A stretch of DNA of 33,788 bases from Pseudomonadota bacterium (lineage in GTDB: Bacteria > Pseudomonadota > Alphaproteobacteria > Sphingomonadales > Sphingomonadaceae), in assembly GCA_021847605.1 (NCBI GenBank), contig JAJZQN010000043.1, forward strand, positions 1 through 33,788, given 5' to 3'. The notes beneath the pieces were generated by a model, which saw nothing but the letters and a program-made list of their open reading frames with translations, made no database searches and was not told the DNA's origin. Both the position numbers and the translations under genes were made by a program. Positions 16,850 to 25,138 of this stretch are shown piece by piece (within the stretch, counting starts at the first letter, position 1; every line of letters begins with the position of its first letter).

Positions 16850-18246
16850 GGGTTTGAAGGGGCGTTGCCGGACTGCTGGTTCAATTCTTCCTGCTGCTGC
16901 CGGGCTTCCTCCTGCTGGCGGCGCAGTTCTTCTTCCTGCTTGCGCTTGAGTTCCGCCTCGGCCTGTGCCTTGCGCTGCAGTTCCAGCGCGGCGGCAAGGC
17001 GGGTCTTCAGCGATGCGGCCGTCCGGTCGGCCTTGGTCAGCTCCAGATTGGCATTGGCGACGACACCGCCCCCACCCGTCATGGAAAGGTTTCTCGCCCG
17101 GCCGATAAATTCGGCGACGCGGGGGATGATTTCGCCAAAGCCTTCCTTGTCATATTTCCCCATGCGGAACGTATAGCCGCTGGCTTCGCCCGACAGGCCG
17201 TTGGGGTCGATGTTCGGGCCCATCGGCACGGTCACGATGTTGAGATAACCGGCATAGCCAAAGGCGGTGATCCGGCTCGCCACCTCTTTCGCCACGCTGT
17301 CGACCTGGGCGACCTGACGCCGTGAATTGGTTTCATTGTCGGCCATGGCCTGACTGGTTCGGCTCATCTCCCCGCCGCGCCGTTCTTCCGTGCGGCGCAG
17401 CGTGCCCGACCACAGGTCGAGGTCGGCGATGATCCGGCTGAAGTCGCCCGGTTCCTTGGCGGTCAGCGCGTCCTTTTGCGCCGCATCGAGCTGTTTCGAA
17501 ATCGTCTGCCGCTCACGGACATAGTCGATGGCGTCGAAATTATCCTCCTGTCGGATCAGCCGCCGTTCAAAGCCCGTCGCCGTTCGCCATACACCCATTC
17601 CGTCGAAAATCTGGCTGCGGATGGTGTTGATGTCCGGCGTCAGTTGCGCCAGCTTTGCGCGCACTTCTGTCAGCGCCTTGTTCAGGCGATCAATCTCCGC
17701 CTGCAACTCCCGTTCCTTGGCCGCAATCTGCTCGGGCGTCGCCTGGATGATTTTTTGCCCCGAATGCGGAAATTGTTCGTTGCGCGCCAGAATCTCCGAC
17801 TTGGTCTTGCCGCAGCCGGAACAGAACAGACCCTGCCGATATTCCTCCAGCTTCGCTTCCTTGTTGCGCAGCGCGTCGGTCAGCTTCTGGGCCAGATCCT
17901 TTTCCTGATCCTGCAACTTGCCGATCTGTTCGGCGATGCTGCCATAGGCGCGGATCAGGGTGATGAGCGCGCTGGTGACGCTGGTGGCCATATCGCGGGC
18001 ATAGCCCGGCCCAACCCAATCGGCTGGCCGCGCCCGCGCGGATGGCGTGGCAACAGTGCTGACGCGGCTGCTTTTCAGGCTGGTCGGGTCCAGCAAATCC
18101 TGCGCCCATGCCAACGATGGCGTCATGAAGGGCAGGGTGATCATCCCCGCCAGCGCCCCACGCCGTCCTATGGATCCATCGATATGGCGATGGTGATTAT
18201 GTTCACCGCAACAGATGCAATGACTGTCTTTAGACCCAGACGACAT
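16846..18246 (-). CDS. Tat-signal coiled-coil protein with Cys/His-rich N-terminus, unknown function
   Basis: The ATG at 18246 has GGGGGAAG upstream and gives 466 residues. The N-terminus is unusual: SHCICCGEHNHHRH (8-21), a cluster of three cysteines and five histidines, precedes a twin-arginine motif (GRRGALAGM, 27-35) and a hydrophobic stretch ending in AWAQ (46-49). Export of a folded, perhaps metal-loaded, protein is therefore likely. Coiled coils follow (about 100-145 and 175-215), separated by GLFCSGCGKTK, a C-x2-C pair. A globular middle contains YLNIVTVPMGPNIDPNG, and the tail is very rich in Q/E/K/R (about 415-455). I know no family with this layout. It is divergent from the coiled-coil gene at 18390. 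Confidence 0.72.
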   Translation of the reverse strand: MSSGSKDSHCICCGEHNHHRHIDGSIGRRGALAGMITLPFMTPSLAWAQDLLDPTSLKSSRVSTVATPSARARPADWVGPGYARDMATSVTSALITLIRAYGSIAEQIGKLQDQEKDLAQKLTDALRNKEAKLEEYRQGLFCSGCGKTKSEILARNEQFPHSGQKIIQATPEQIAAKERELQAEIDRLNKALTEVRAKLAQLTPDINTIRSQIFDGMGVWRTATGFERRLIRQEDNFDAIDYVRERQTISKQLDAAQKDALTAKEPGDFSRIIADLDLWSGTLRRTEERRGGEMSRTSQAMADNETNSRRQVAQVDSVAKEVASRITAFGYAGYLNIVTVPMGPNIDPNGLSGEASGYTFRMGKYDKEGFGEIIPRVAEFIGRARNLSMTGGGGVVANANLELTKADRTAASLKTRLAAALELQRKAQAEAELKRKQEEELRRQQEEARQQQEELNQQSGNAPSNP

Positions 18247-18389
18247 GCTTCCCCCAGAATATGCGCCCAACGCTCGATTGCCAGTTGGCGAAATATCCTG
18301 CAACGATAATTTTAGGGAATGGTTACGATGTCTTGCGCTTGATCGGTATTGATCGCTAATCCTCTTCACCACTGGGGGATCGATTGACG

Positions 18390-19262
18390 ATGTGGACTGA
18401 TTTTACTTTGAAACCCGTTGTGATGGCCGGGATATTATCGGTGTCGGTCGGATCGTCATGGACGGCCTTTGCGCAGGATGGCGGTTATTACCCGGTTTTC
18501 TGTCAGGGTATTTCGGTCGAAAGCGGCGATAATCGCATGTTTATCTCCGACGGTTTCTTCTATCCTCTGGCCAAGGCGCCCGATACGTCCTCGATTCAGG
18601 ATAGCGAAATCGGCAAGGCGTTCGCGCAGGAAGTGAAGCGCGTGTCTGGCAAGACGCTGCTGGACCAGAGTTGCTTCACCCGGTCCAGCGTGGATGATTT
18701 GCGTAATTTCATCGCTTCGACCCGCAGCAATAATGGCGCAAGCTGGAAGGTCGCCGAGGTCAATTGGCTGCCCAAAGGTGCGCGGTCGCTTGATACGGAT
18801 ATGGCTGATCTGAATAAGGGGCAGGGCGGCACGCCGGCCAAGGCCGCTTCGTCCCTCATATCGCCGATCAGCCCTCAGGAAATCAGGGCCGAAGAACGGG
18901 CGGCACGGGCTGCCCTACTGGCTGCTGAAAGAGAGGCCGCTGCGCAGAAAATGGCGGCGGAGCGGGAGGCTGCTGCACAAAAGCTGGCCGAAGAACGCGC
19001 GAAGGAAGCCGAGGAACTGCGCGTCCAGAATGGCCGGCAACTCGCAGCATCGGAAGCCGAACGCCGCAAGATCGCGGCCGATAAGGAGGCCTTTGCCGTC
19101 AAGCAGAAGGCCTATGAGGCGGGGCAGCAGGCCTATGCAGCCGCGATGGCGAAATATCAGGCCGAAACACAGGCTGCGGCCGATGCCCGCGCCAAATGGG
19201 AAGCCGACGTCAAGGCGTGTGAAGCGGGCGAAATCGCCCGCTGCGGTCCCAAACCCAACTGA
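18390..19262 (+). CDS. Exported protein with long C-terminal coiled coil, unknown function
   Basis: A 290-residue protein from the ATG at 18390 (GGGGGAT ten bases upstream; a TTG at 18384 is a weaker choice). A signal peptide ends near AFAQ (about 28). The first half (30-150) is a small domain with FCQGISVESGDNRMFISDGFFYPL and SCFTRSSVDDLRNFIAS, so two cysteines are available for a disulfide. The second half is a charged coiled coil, with repeated AAEREAAAQKMAAEREAAAQKLAEERAKEAEE-type heptads (about 165-265), ending in KACEAGEIARCGPKPN. It is transcribed divergently from the Tat-signal gene across a 143-base shared promoter region. The function is unknown; a periplasmic scaffold working with its neighbours is one possibility. 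Confidence 0.72.
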   Translation: MWTDFTLKPVVMAGILSVSVGSSWTAFAQDGGYYPVFCQGISVESGDNRMFISDGFFYPLAKAPDTSSIQDSEIGKAFAQEVKRVSGKTLLDQSCFTRSSVDDLRNFIASTRSNNGASWKVAEVNWLPKGARSLDTDMADLNKGQGGTPAKAASSLISPISPQEIRAEERAARAALLAAEREAAAQKMAAEREAAAQKLAEERAKEAEELRVQNGRQLAASEAERRKIAADKEAFAVKQKAYEAGQQAYAAAMAKYQAETQAAADARAKWEADVKACEAGEIARCGPKPN

Positions 19263-19289
19263 GGCCAAGCCGCAGCGGCGCTACCCAAT

Positions 19290-19919
19290 TCACGTCGCCA
19301 GCATATCCGCGCCCGCATTATAATGATGCCACGCCATGATCGCCGCCGCGCCGCGATGTGGGCGCCATGGTTCGGCGATCAGGCGCGTCATGCTCTCGCT
19401 CGGTCGTTCGGGCAGGCCCAGCATGCGCCCCACGGCAATCTGCACGGCCAGATCGCCCGCCGGCCAGATGTCGGGGCGCCCCTCCGCAAACAACAGGTAT
19501 ATTTCCGCTGACCAGCGCCCGATCCCCTTGATCCGTACCAGTTGCGCGATCGCTTCCTCATCATCGGCGGGCAGGGCATTGAGGTCCAGCGCACCCGACA
19601 GAAGCAGTTCGGCCAGACTACGGGCATAGCCCTGTTTCTGCCGCGACAGGCCGCAGGCACGCAGCGCGTCGAAATCCCGCGCCAGCAGCGCGTTGGGCGC
19701 GCATCCTGCGCCCAGTTCCGCCTCCAGCTTGCGCCATACGGCTGCTGCCGACGCCACGCTCACCTGCTGCCCGACGATGGTGCGCAGCAATGTTTCATAT
19801 CCCGGTTCGCGCACGCGCGGCTGCGGATAACCCAGTTTTGCGATCGCGGCGGCAAAGCCCGGCTCGGTCAGGGCGATCTTATCCAGACTGATTCGCATTC
19901 GCTCTGGTGTCGTCACCAT
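19290..19919 (-). CDS. DNA-3-methyladenine glycosylase II-like (AlkA, HhH-GPD)
   Basis: Base-excision repair enzyme that removes alkylated purines. The 209-residue protein has LLRTIVGQQVSVASA (the family's I-x-QQ-x-S motif), the helix-hairpin-helix LVRIKGIGRWSAEIYLL (128-144) and the catalytic aspartate Asp156 in PAGDLAV. It lacks the N-terminal domain of E. coli AlkA, like the shorter bacterial members. I place the start at 19919, where GGGAGG precedes the ATG; a longer frame to 19952 has no such site. It converges with the coiled-coil gene. Confidence 0.9.
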   Translation of the reverse strand: MVTTPERMRISLDKIALTEPGFAAAIAKLGYPQPRVREPGYETLLRTIVGQQVSVASAAAVWRKLEAELGAGCAPNALLARDFDALRACGLSRQKQGYARSLAELLLSGALDLNALPADDEEAIAQLVRIKGIGRWSAEIYLLFAEGRPDIWPAGDLAVQIAVGRMLGLPERPSESMTRLIAEPWRPHRGAAAIMAWHHYNAGADMLAT

Positions 19920-19998
19920 GGCCTTTACCCTCCCGACCCTTGATTTCCTCATCCCCGTCCGTCACATCGGCGGGAAATAGTGCAGGGAAACGGGATAG

Positions 19999-20316
19999 AT
20001 GCCGAAACTGATCGTGGTCAATCGCGCGGGCGAAGAACAGGCTGTGGACGGCTCGGCCGGCCTGTCGGTCATGGAAGTCATTCGCGACAATGGTTTCGAC
20101 GAATTGCTGGCGCTGTGCGGCGGCTGCTGCTCCTGCGCAACCTGCCATGTCTATGTCGATCCTGCCTTCGCGGACATCTTGCCGGCGGTCAGCGAGGATG
20201 AAAACGACCTGCTCGACAGTTCGGACGTACGCAACGAAACCAGCCGCCTGTCCTGTCAGCTGGTGCTGACCGACGCGATGGACGGCCTGCGCATCACCAT
20301 CGCCCCGGAAGATTGA
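19999..20316 (+). CDS. 2Fe-2S ferredoxin, adrenodoxin type
   Basis: A 105-residue electron carrier. The ligands follow the plant/vertebrate ferredoxin spacing C-x5-C-x2-C...C: Cys40, Cys46, Cys49 ([14 protein letters not shown]) and Cys86 (RLSCQLVL). HVYVDP and [11 protein letters not shown] are typical of the adrenodoxin/putidaredoxin branch, which serves cytochrome P450s or iron-sulfur assembly. No P450 or ferredoxin reductase gene is adjacent, so the partner is unknown. The extra Cys43 beside the cluster is not a usual ligand. Confidence 0.94.
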   Translation: MPKLIVVNRAGEEQAVDGSAGLSVMEVIRDNGFDELLALCGGCCSCATCHVYVDPAFADILPAVSEDENDLLDSSDVRNETSRLSCQLVLTDAMDGLRITIAPED

Positions 20317-20319
20317 TCT

Positions 20320-21069
20320 TCAGGGCTTGACCCGTAACGTCGCGGCCGGTGCTTCGCTGGTCAGCGGCGTGATGGTCCAGCGGATGCGCTTGCCCTGCGG
20401 CACGGTTTCCGCGCCTTCCTCCTGATTCTGGCTGACGATTTCAGCGTCGGTGGTCAGGGTGAAGCTGCCGTTCAGCGCCTTGGTCGCCTTGTCGTCTCCG
20501 CCCATCGGTCCCTGGCTCTTGTCATAATCATTGGCAAAGCCGGGCGCCTTCACGCGCACCCGATCGTCCCCGCGCAGCTCCACCGCGACGAAGGGCAGGA
20601 CGATCTGTGCATCCATGTTGAATGGGAAGAGGAAGGCGTGGGTCAGCCGCCCGCTGATCGCATAGTCGATCTCGAATTTATGGTCGCCCATGTAACGGAC
20701 CGACCGGAATCCCTTTTCCTTGGTCAGGGCGGTGGCGATCGCCTGCATTTCGGCCGTGTCGTCCGCCCCTGCATCGAACCGTTCTTCCGCCTGCGCTGCA
20801 ATCTTCAGCAGGGTAGGGGATGTCGTTTCGCCGTCCTGCGCGTCCGGGGACAGGTTTTCGTCGCTGTCGAAGCCGCTCTTGCCGAACGGGCTGCCACCCG
20901 GATCGGATGCCAGTATCTCGCCCTGATAGGTGAAGGTGAAACTGCGGTCCGCCCGTATGTCGAGGGTCGATGTGAATCGGCCCGGCGTCACCAGACAGGC
21001 GGACAGCAGCAATGGGGCCAGTAAAGCCAGCGTCAGACGAACCGGCGACCGCAAAATCCCGTGGACCAT
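20320..21069 (-). CDS. Putative lipoprotein of unknown function
   Basis: A 249-residue protein with a lipoprotein signal: a hydrophobic stretch and LLLSAC, with Cys25 as the lipidated residue. The mature part begins LVTPGRFTSTLDIRADRSFTFTYQGEI, a beta-rich pattern. Further on come KGFRSVRYMGDHKFEIDYAISGRL and RIRWTITPLTS. I do not recognise a named family, though similar lipoproteins seem usual in sphingomonads. AAGGGGG precedes the ATG. Its stop lies three bases from the convergent ferredoxin stop. Confidence 0.8.
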   Translation of the reverse strand: MVHGILRSPVRLTLALLAPLLLSACLVTPGRFTSTLDIRADRSFTFTYQGEILASDPGGSPFGKSGFDSDENLSPDAQDGETTSPTLLKIAAQAEERFDAGADDTAEMQAIATALTKEKGFRSVRYMGDHKFEIDYAISGRLTHAFLFPFNMDAQIVLPFVAVELRGDDRVRVKAPGFANDYDKSQGPMGGDDKATKALNGSFTLTTDAEIVSQNQEEGAETVPQGKRIRWTITPLTSEAPAATLRVKP

Positions 21070-21105
21070 GACGGTCGCCCCCTTGTTCGTCGCCCGGTCG
21101 GCTGC

Positions 21106-21846
21106 TTACCGGCTGGCGGCGGCGTACAGGGCGATGGCCGCAGCGTTGGAGACGTTCAGGCTCTCCATGCGCGGACTGATCGGCAGTTTAGCCAAAATGT
21201 CGCAATGCGCCATGCTGTTGTGGCGCAGCCCTTCGCCTTCAGCGCCCAACACCAGGGCGACTCGCGATTCGCCGATCGCGTCGCCCAGGTTCGTGTCTGC
21301 CTCACCGTCCAGGCCGATGCGCCAGTAACCGGCCTCTGCAATTTCATCGAGCGCGCGGGCCAGATTGACGACACGCACCCATGGCACGATTTCCAATGCG
21401 CCTGATGCGGCCCGTGCCAGCACGCCCGATTCGGGCGGGGCATGCCGGTCCTGCGTAACGATGCACAGCGCGTCGAAAGCAGCGGCGGAACGCAGAATCG
21501 CGCCGACATTATGCGGGTCCGTTACCTGATCCAGCACCAGAATCGGGCGCTTATCGTCCTGACCCTGCTCCAGAATTTCGCCCAGCCACACATCGTCCAG
21601 CGGCTCGACCTCGGCGACGATGCCCTGATGCGGCGCGTCGGACGGCACCATGCGGCCCATGTCCGCGACGTCGGAATAGACGATCGGCAGGACCGGGGGC
21701 AGATCTAGTTGGCCCAATGCCTCTCGTGTGCCCCATATCTTGCGCACGGTACGGTTGGGATTGGCGAGCGCCGCGATGACGGCATGGCGACCATAGAAGC
21801 GCGGGAAGGCGCTCTTGGGCTTGGTGGAGCGATTGGGCTTTTTCAT
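21106..21846 (-). CDS. rlmB: 23S rRNA (guanosine-2'-O-)-methyltransferase RlmB
   Basis: A SpoU/TrmH-family enzyme that methylates the ribose of a conserved guanosine (2251 in E. coli) in the peptidyl-transferase loop of 23S rRNA. The 246 residues show an N-terminal RNA-binding domain (about 15-90: FYGRHAVIAALANPNR) and the three knotted-fold motifs: LVLDQVTDPHNVGAILRSA, VALVLGAEGEGLR and ISPRMESLNVSNAAAIALY. A basic tail (MKKPNRSTKPK) starts the protein. It is followed by the lipoprotein gene after 36 bases. Confidence 0.92.
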   Translation of the reverse strand: MKKPNRSTKPKSAFPRFYGRHAVIAALANPNRTVRKIWGTREALGQLDLPPVLPIVYSDVADMGRMVPSDAPHQGIVAEVEPLDDVWLGEILEQGQDDKRPILVLDQVTDPHNVGAILRSAAAFDALCIVTQDRHAPPESGVLARAASGALEIVPWVRVVNLARALDEIAEAGYWRIGLDGEADTNLGDAIGESRVALVLGAEGEGLRHNSMAHCDILAKLPISPRMESLNVSNAAAIALYAAASR

Positions 21847-21950
21847 GATTGCGCTCTTTTCACATCAGGCCATTGACAGGCAAGCCTCCTTTCGCCATTG
21901 AGCCGCCTCCAGCGCGGCGGGAGACACAAAATCCCATCGTGTAGGGCACT

Positions 21951-22037
21951 GGACAGGTGGCCGAGTGGTTAAAGGCAGCAGACTGTAAATCTGCCCGGGT
22001 TTCCCGTACGCTGGTTCGAATCCAGCCCTGTCCACCA
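21951..22037 (+). tRNA. tRNA-Tyr (GUA)
   Basis: The acceptor stem GGACAGG (21951-21957) pairs fully with CCTGTCC (22027-22033). A discriminator follows, and the terminal CCA is encoded. The anticodon loop CTGTAAA gives GUA, and a long variable arm (about CCCGGGTTTCCCGTAC) is as expected for tRNA-Tyr. The T arm reads GCTGGTTCGAATCCAGC. The 3' part of this gene is the left attachment site of the integrated element that follows. Confidence 0.98.
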
Positions 22038-22041
22038 CTGC
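22021..22041 (+). repeat. Attachment site attL (21-bp direct repeat, tRNA-Tyr 3' end)
   Basis: This 21-base stretch, beginning TCCAGCCCTGTCC and covering the T-arm end, acceptor strand and CCA of tRNA-Tyr, recurs exactly at 27894-27914. An integrase gene begins 87 bases downstream. A tRNA 3' end is the classical target of tyrosine integrases, and insertion leaves the tRNA intact. Confidence 0.88.
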
Positions 22042-22127
22042 CCTTAAATGGGCTGGAATCGCGAAATATATTGTCGAAATCGGCAGTCGTGGTGCACAAG
22101 CAAGGCACACAATGGCTGCACGAGTAA

Positions 22128-23816
22128 ATGACCCGACAAATTAATCGCCGTTATCTTCAGAATATTGGTGGGTGGTATAGATATCGACGGCGATGGCCCG
22201 GCGATGTCGTGAAAATCGCGCAAGGCGATGTCTTCATCCGCTGTTTATCGACCACCGATCTCCAGGCCGCTGTTGTCCAGCGGCCATATCTCGACATAGA
22301 ATTTGATCGCGAAGTGGCGCGGCTGCGCGCCCGTATTGATCAACAGGCCCGCGCGCTTTGCGATAGCGAGGTGGATCGACTGTTCGCCGTATGGATGCAG
22401 CGTGAAATCGCGACCTGGCAGGTGGGCGTTCCTGCGCAGAACCTGTCAGATGATGAGCACGCCCATTGGCAAGAGTGCTTCAATATCATGGAAGCGGAAA
22501 TGACGCACTCGCTTGGTCGGGGGCGTTTCAAGCCGAATATCGAGTCCCGCTTGCACTCCGATCTTGAAGCAATGGGCGTGAAGCCGGACCTTGGACATCC
22601 AGGATATCATCGATTTATTGGGCTGGCTGGCCGTGGTCTCCTTGAGATGGCGCGTATGCGCGCATCCCGCTTGCGCGGCGAATTTGGATATCAGTTCGTC
22701 GATCAAGAGGTTGCCAAGGCCGCAGGAGCGAATGATGTTGCCCCGCTTGCCATTCATACCGTGTCCGACCTGATCGAGCGCTATGAGGCAGAGAAAAAGC
22801 CTGGCTGGTCGCAATCGACCGTGGTGGCATATGAGCCGATCTGGCGGGTGCTGCGCGAAGCGCTGGGGGCCAGTCGCGATGTTGCCTCAATCACGCGAGA
22901 CGATGGCCGGGCGCTCTTCGATCTGATCCAGCGGATACCGCTGCATGTGAGTAAAAAGAAAGCGCTGCGTGACCTGCCGTTCAGGGCGGCGATAGAAGAG
23001 GGTGGGCGTCTCGGCTTGGCGAAGCTGAGCGCCAAGACGATCAACGATAGCTACCTTGGGCTGATGACGGCGGTTTTTGGCTGGGCTGTCCGTGAGCAAT
23101 GGATGGCCGCAAATCCGATCGCTGGACTTCGCATGCACGACCCAATACCGGCCGACAAGAAGCGCGACCCTTTTACCTCTGCGCAGGTCGAAAAACTGTT
23201 CTCGACGGCACCCTGGTCGGATGGAGATATCGGTGACCCGATCAAGTATTGGGCGCCATTGGTCGCACTGATGACAGGTATGCGGGTCGGCGAAATCGCC
23301 GCATTGCGTAAGTGGGATGTCCGCGAGCAAGACGGCACGTGGATGATCTACATCGAGCGGGGTAAGACCAAAAACGCGCGTCGAATGATTCCGGTCCATC
23401 CGGCGCTCCAACGGCTTGGTTTCATCGAGTATGTCGAGGCGCGCAGGCTGATGGCGGACAGAGATGACATGCTTTTTGCAGGCGAGCGGCCGGGAGCGAA
23501 AGGGCAATGGGGCCGTAACACCTCCTTCTGGCTCCAGGAGCGAGTGAAAGCGCTGCGTCTCGCTGGCAAAAAGCTCGGAATGCACTCGTTCCGGCATTCC
23601 TTTGAAGATGCGCTGCGACAAGCTGATCTCCACGAAACTCCCGTTGGTCAGTATCTGACCGGCCGGGTGGGTGAGCGTGATCGCTCGTCGTCTGCCGCCT
23701 ACGGTTGGGGCTATAGCAGCCGCAAACTGGCGGACGCGATGGCGACGGTTCAATATCCTGCGCTCGACCTCTCGCATTTGATCGAGGCGAGAAGAGCCGT
23801 CAGCCTCCGAGGCTGA
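22128..23816 (+). CDS. Tyrosine recombinase/integrase of the element
   Basis: A site-specific recombinase of 562 residues. The N-terminus (RRYLQNIGGWYRYRRRWPGDV) resembles the arm-binding start of alphaproteobacterial integrases (DUF6538 type). A core-binding domain lies at about 210-330. The catalytic domain has Arg386 in LMTGMRVGEIAAL, a lysine at 413 or 415 (RGKTKNARR), His486 and Arg489 in MHSFRHSFEDAL, and a tyrosine nucleophile at 525 or 529 in AAYGWGYSSRKLADAM. It is expected to recombine the 21-bp repeats and so insert or excise the element at tRNA-Tyr. It is intact, so the element may still be mobile. No excisionase was recognised. Confidence 0.93.
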   Translation: MTRQINRRYLQNIGGWYRYRRRWPGDVVKIAQGDVFIRCLSTTDLQAAVVQRPYLDIEFDREVARLRARIDQQARALCDSEVDRLFAVWMQREIATWQVGVPAQNLSDDEHAHWQECFNIMEAEMTHSLGRGRFKPNIESRLHSDLEAMGVKPDLGHPGYHRFIGLAGRGLLEMARMRASRLRGEFGYQFVDQEVAKAAGANDVAPLAIHTVSDLIERYEAEKKPGWSQSTVVAYEPIWRVLREALGASRDVASITRDDGRALFDLIQRIPLHVSKKKALRDLPFRAAIEEGGRLGLAKLSAKTINDSYLGLMTAVFGWAVREQWMAANPIAGLRMHDPIPADKKRDPFTSAQVEKLFSTAPWSDGDIGDPIKYWAPLVALMTGMRVGEIAALRKWDVREQDGTWMIYIERGKTKNARRMIPVHPALQRLGFIEYVEARRLMADRDDMLFAGERPGAKGQWGRNTSFWLQERVKALRLAGKKLGMHSFRHSFEDALRQADLHETPVGQYLTGRVGERDRSSSAAYGWGYSSRKLADAMATVQYPALDLSHLIEARRAVSLRG

Positions 23817-23860
23817 TGGCTCCCAAACTATTCCTCAAAACAGCGCTTGCGCCAGGGAGC

Positions 23861-23885
23861 GCTAGCTATCTGCTAGATTCCTAGC
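23861..23885. repeat. Cluster of GCTAG/CTAGC inverted repeats
   Basis: GCTAGC at 23861-23866, GCTAG at 23872-23876 and CTAGC at 23881-23885 form two overlapping dyads between the integrase stop and the rep start. It could be a protein-binding operator; the stems are short for a terminator. Confidence 0.4.
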
Positions 23886-23951
23886 AAGAAGAAATTTTAA
23901 TTTTTGGCGATGAGAAGGATAATGGTAAATAGGTCCGATGTATTTGGATAG

Positions 23952-24995
23952 GTGACACGCGAGTTGTATTGCGCATCATCGATGTATTGGATGAACAAGA
24001 CTAAAAATTTTTTTGTAAAAGATCAAGAATCGCGGATTGTTGAGGCAAAGGCTAGAGTTCGCCTGATCGAGCAATTGCGAAATAGCTATTCGGATAAAGC
24101 GCGCGACCTCGCGCATCGGATGGCTCGATGTGGCAGCGCAAGCGAGACTTCGGACAATCGCATCTACTGCCGCCAGCCTGCTTGTCCGCGCTGCAGGCGC
24201 GCATACGCCCGCAATCAAGCGCGGGCCATCCAGGACTGGATGGCGGATGCGCAGCGTTCCGACCTGTCGCTGGTGACGATCCTGTTCGGCGTCGCGGGCC
24301 GGGCGGGGGATGTCCCTTTCATGTGGAAGAAAGGGCGCGAGGCCTTGCACAATCGGATCAAAGCGATGCGCCGCGAAACGCGGAGCGACAAGGGTAGCCG
24401 GTGGGATGATGTGCAACTGGTCGGCTGGCTGGAGGCGGACCCATATGAGGCGGCGCAGGTCGAATTGATGCAGCCCAGGATGCAAGAGTATCTGGAGGCC
24501 AACGGGCAGCTTCTGTTCGGTGAGGAAGTGGGCTGGATCGTGCATGTGCATCTGATCGTCCATCACCCCCGCATCGACTGGCAGCAAGTGCGCGACGCGC
24601 TCAAGCGCCAGTGGCCGGATGATTATGCTGTCGATGTGCAACCCTTCGACCAGCCGAAATATGATGGCCAGACGACTGACATCGCACTGTATGCGATCAC
24701 CATGTATGCGCTCAAATCGACCGTTGGACGGAAGCTGTATGGCGAGCGTGACGAGGCGGTGGATGTGTATCCATCGTCATGGATGGCTGATCTGCATACA
24801 GTTTTGTTTGCGTATGAATCGGGCTTTCGATCATGGCGTGTGCGGATGGATGCTGCTGGCTCTCGCTCTGTCGATGCGCAGCATGATGGTGGTGCGGATC
24901 ATCATTTGCTGATCGATCACGCATGTAATCATGTGGTTCCATCGTGTAATGGTTATGATAGTGAAATAAATGATCTGTTTGCATCGATATGGTGA
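23952..24995 (+). CDS. HUH-type rolling-circle replication initiator-like protein
   Basis: Up to 347 residues from the GTG at 23952. A Cys4 zinc-finger-like motif lies at Cys60, Cys73, Cys78 and Cys81 (YCRQPACPRCRRAYARN). LSLVTILFGV (106-114) fits motif 1 of rolling-circle Rep proteins. VGWIVHVHLIVHHP (193-206) holds the H-x-H metal site (His198, His200). IALYAITMYALKS (244-256) fits the catalytic Tyr-x-x-Lys motif (Tyr252, Lys255). Such enzymes nick one strand at the replication origin. The start is uncertain: an ATG at 23922 with AGAAGGA upstream is in the same frame but meets a TAG at 23949, just before the GTG, and ATGs at 23982 and 23991 are alternatives. The gene may be truncated. The last 50 residues (His/Asp-rich) look unrelated to Rep. 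Confidence 0.7.
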   Translation: MTRELYCASSMYWMNKTKNFFVKDQESRIVEAKARVRLIEQLRNSYSDKARDLAHRMARCGSASETSDNRIYCRQPACPRCRRAYARNQARAIQDWMADAQRSDLSLVTILFGVAGRAGDVPFMWKKGREALHNRIKAMRRETRSDKGSRWDDVQLVGWLEADPYEAAQVELMQPRMQEYLEANGQLLFGEEVGWIVHVHLIVHHPRIDWQQVRDALKRQWPDDYAVDVQPFDQPKYDGQTTDIALYAITMYALKSTVGRKLYGERDEAVDVYPSSWMADLHTVLFAYESGFRSWRVRMDAAGSRSVDAQHDGGADHHLLIDHACNHVVPSCNGYDSEINDLFASIW

Positions 24996-25054
24996 TGATA
25001 GATTTACCCTTTATCCTATACCTAATAACTGTGTCGGCGGATCGATAAATACTG

Positions 25055-25128
25055 CACGCCCCGGCCGATGACGGCGTGTCCATTGCATCAGATGCTCTCC
25101 GGCCAATCGCCGGGGAGCATTTTGCAAT
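25055..25128. repeat. Tandem hairpins downstream of rep (candidate origin or terminator)
   Basis: Hairpin one: CACGCC at 25055-25060 pairs with GGCGTG at 25073-25078. Hairpin two: an 11-bp stem (25092-25102 with 25110-25120, one G-T pair) with a 7-base loop, followed by TTTT. ATTGCA (25082-25087) and TGCAAT (25123-25128) pair outside it. The run of T fits a terminator for rep. The nested, extended structure next to a Rep gene also fits a rolling-circle or single-strand origin. The sequence does not decide between these. Confidence 0.6.
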
Positions 25129-25138
25129 GGAGTATGGG

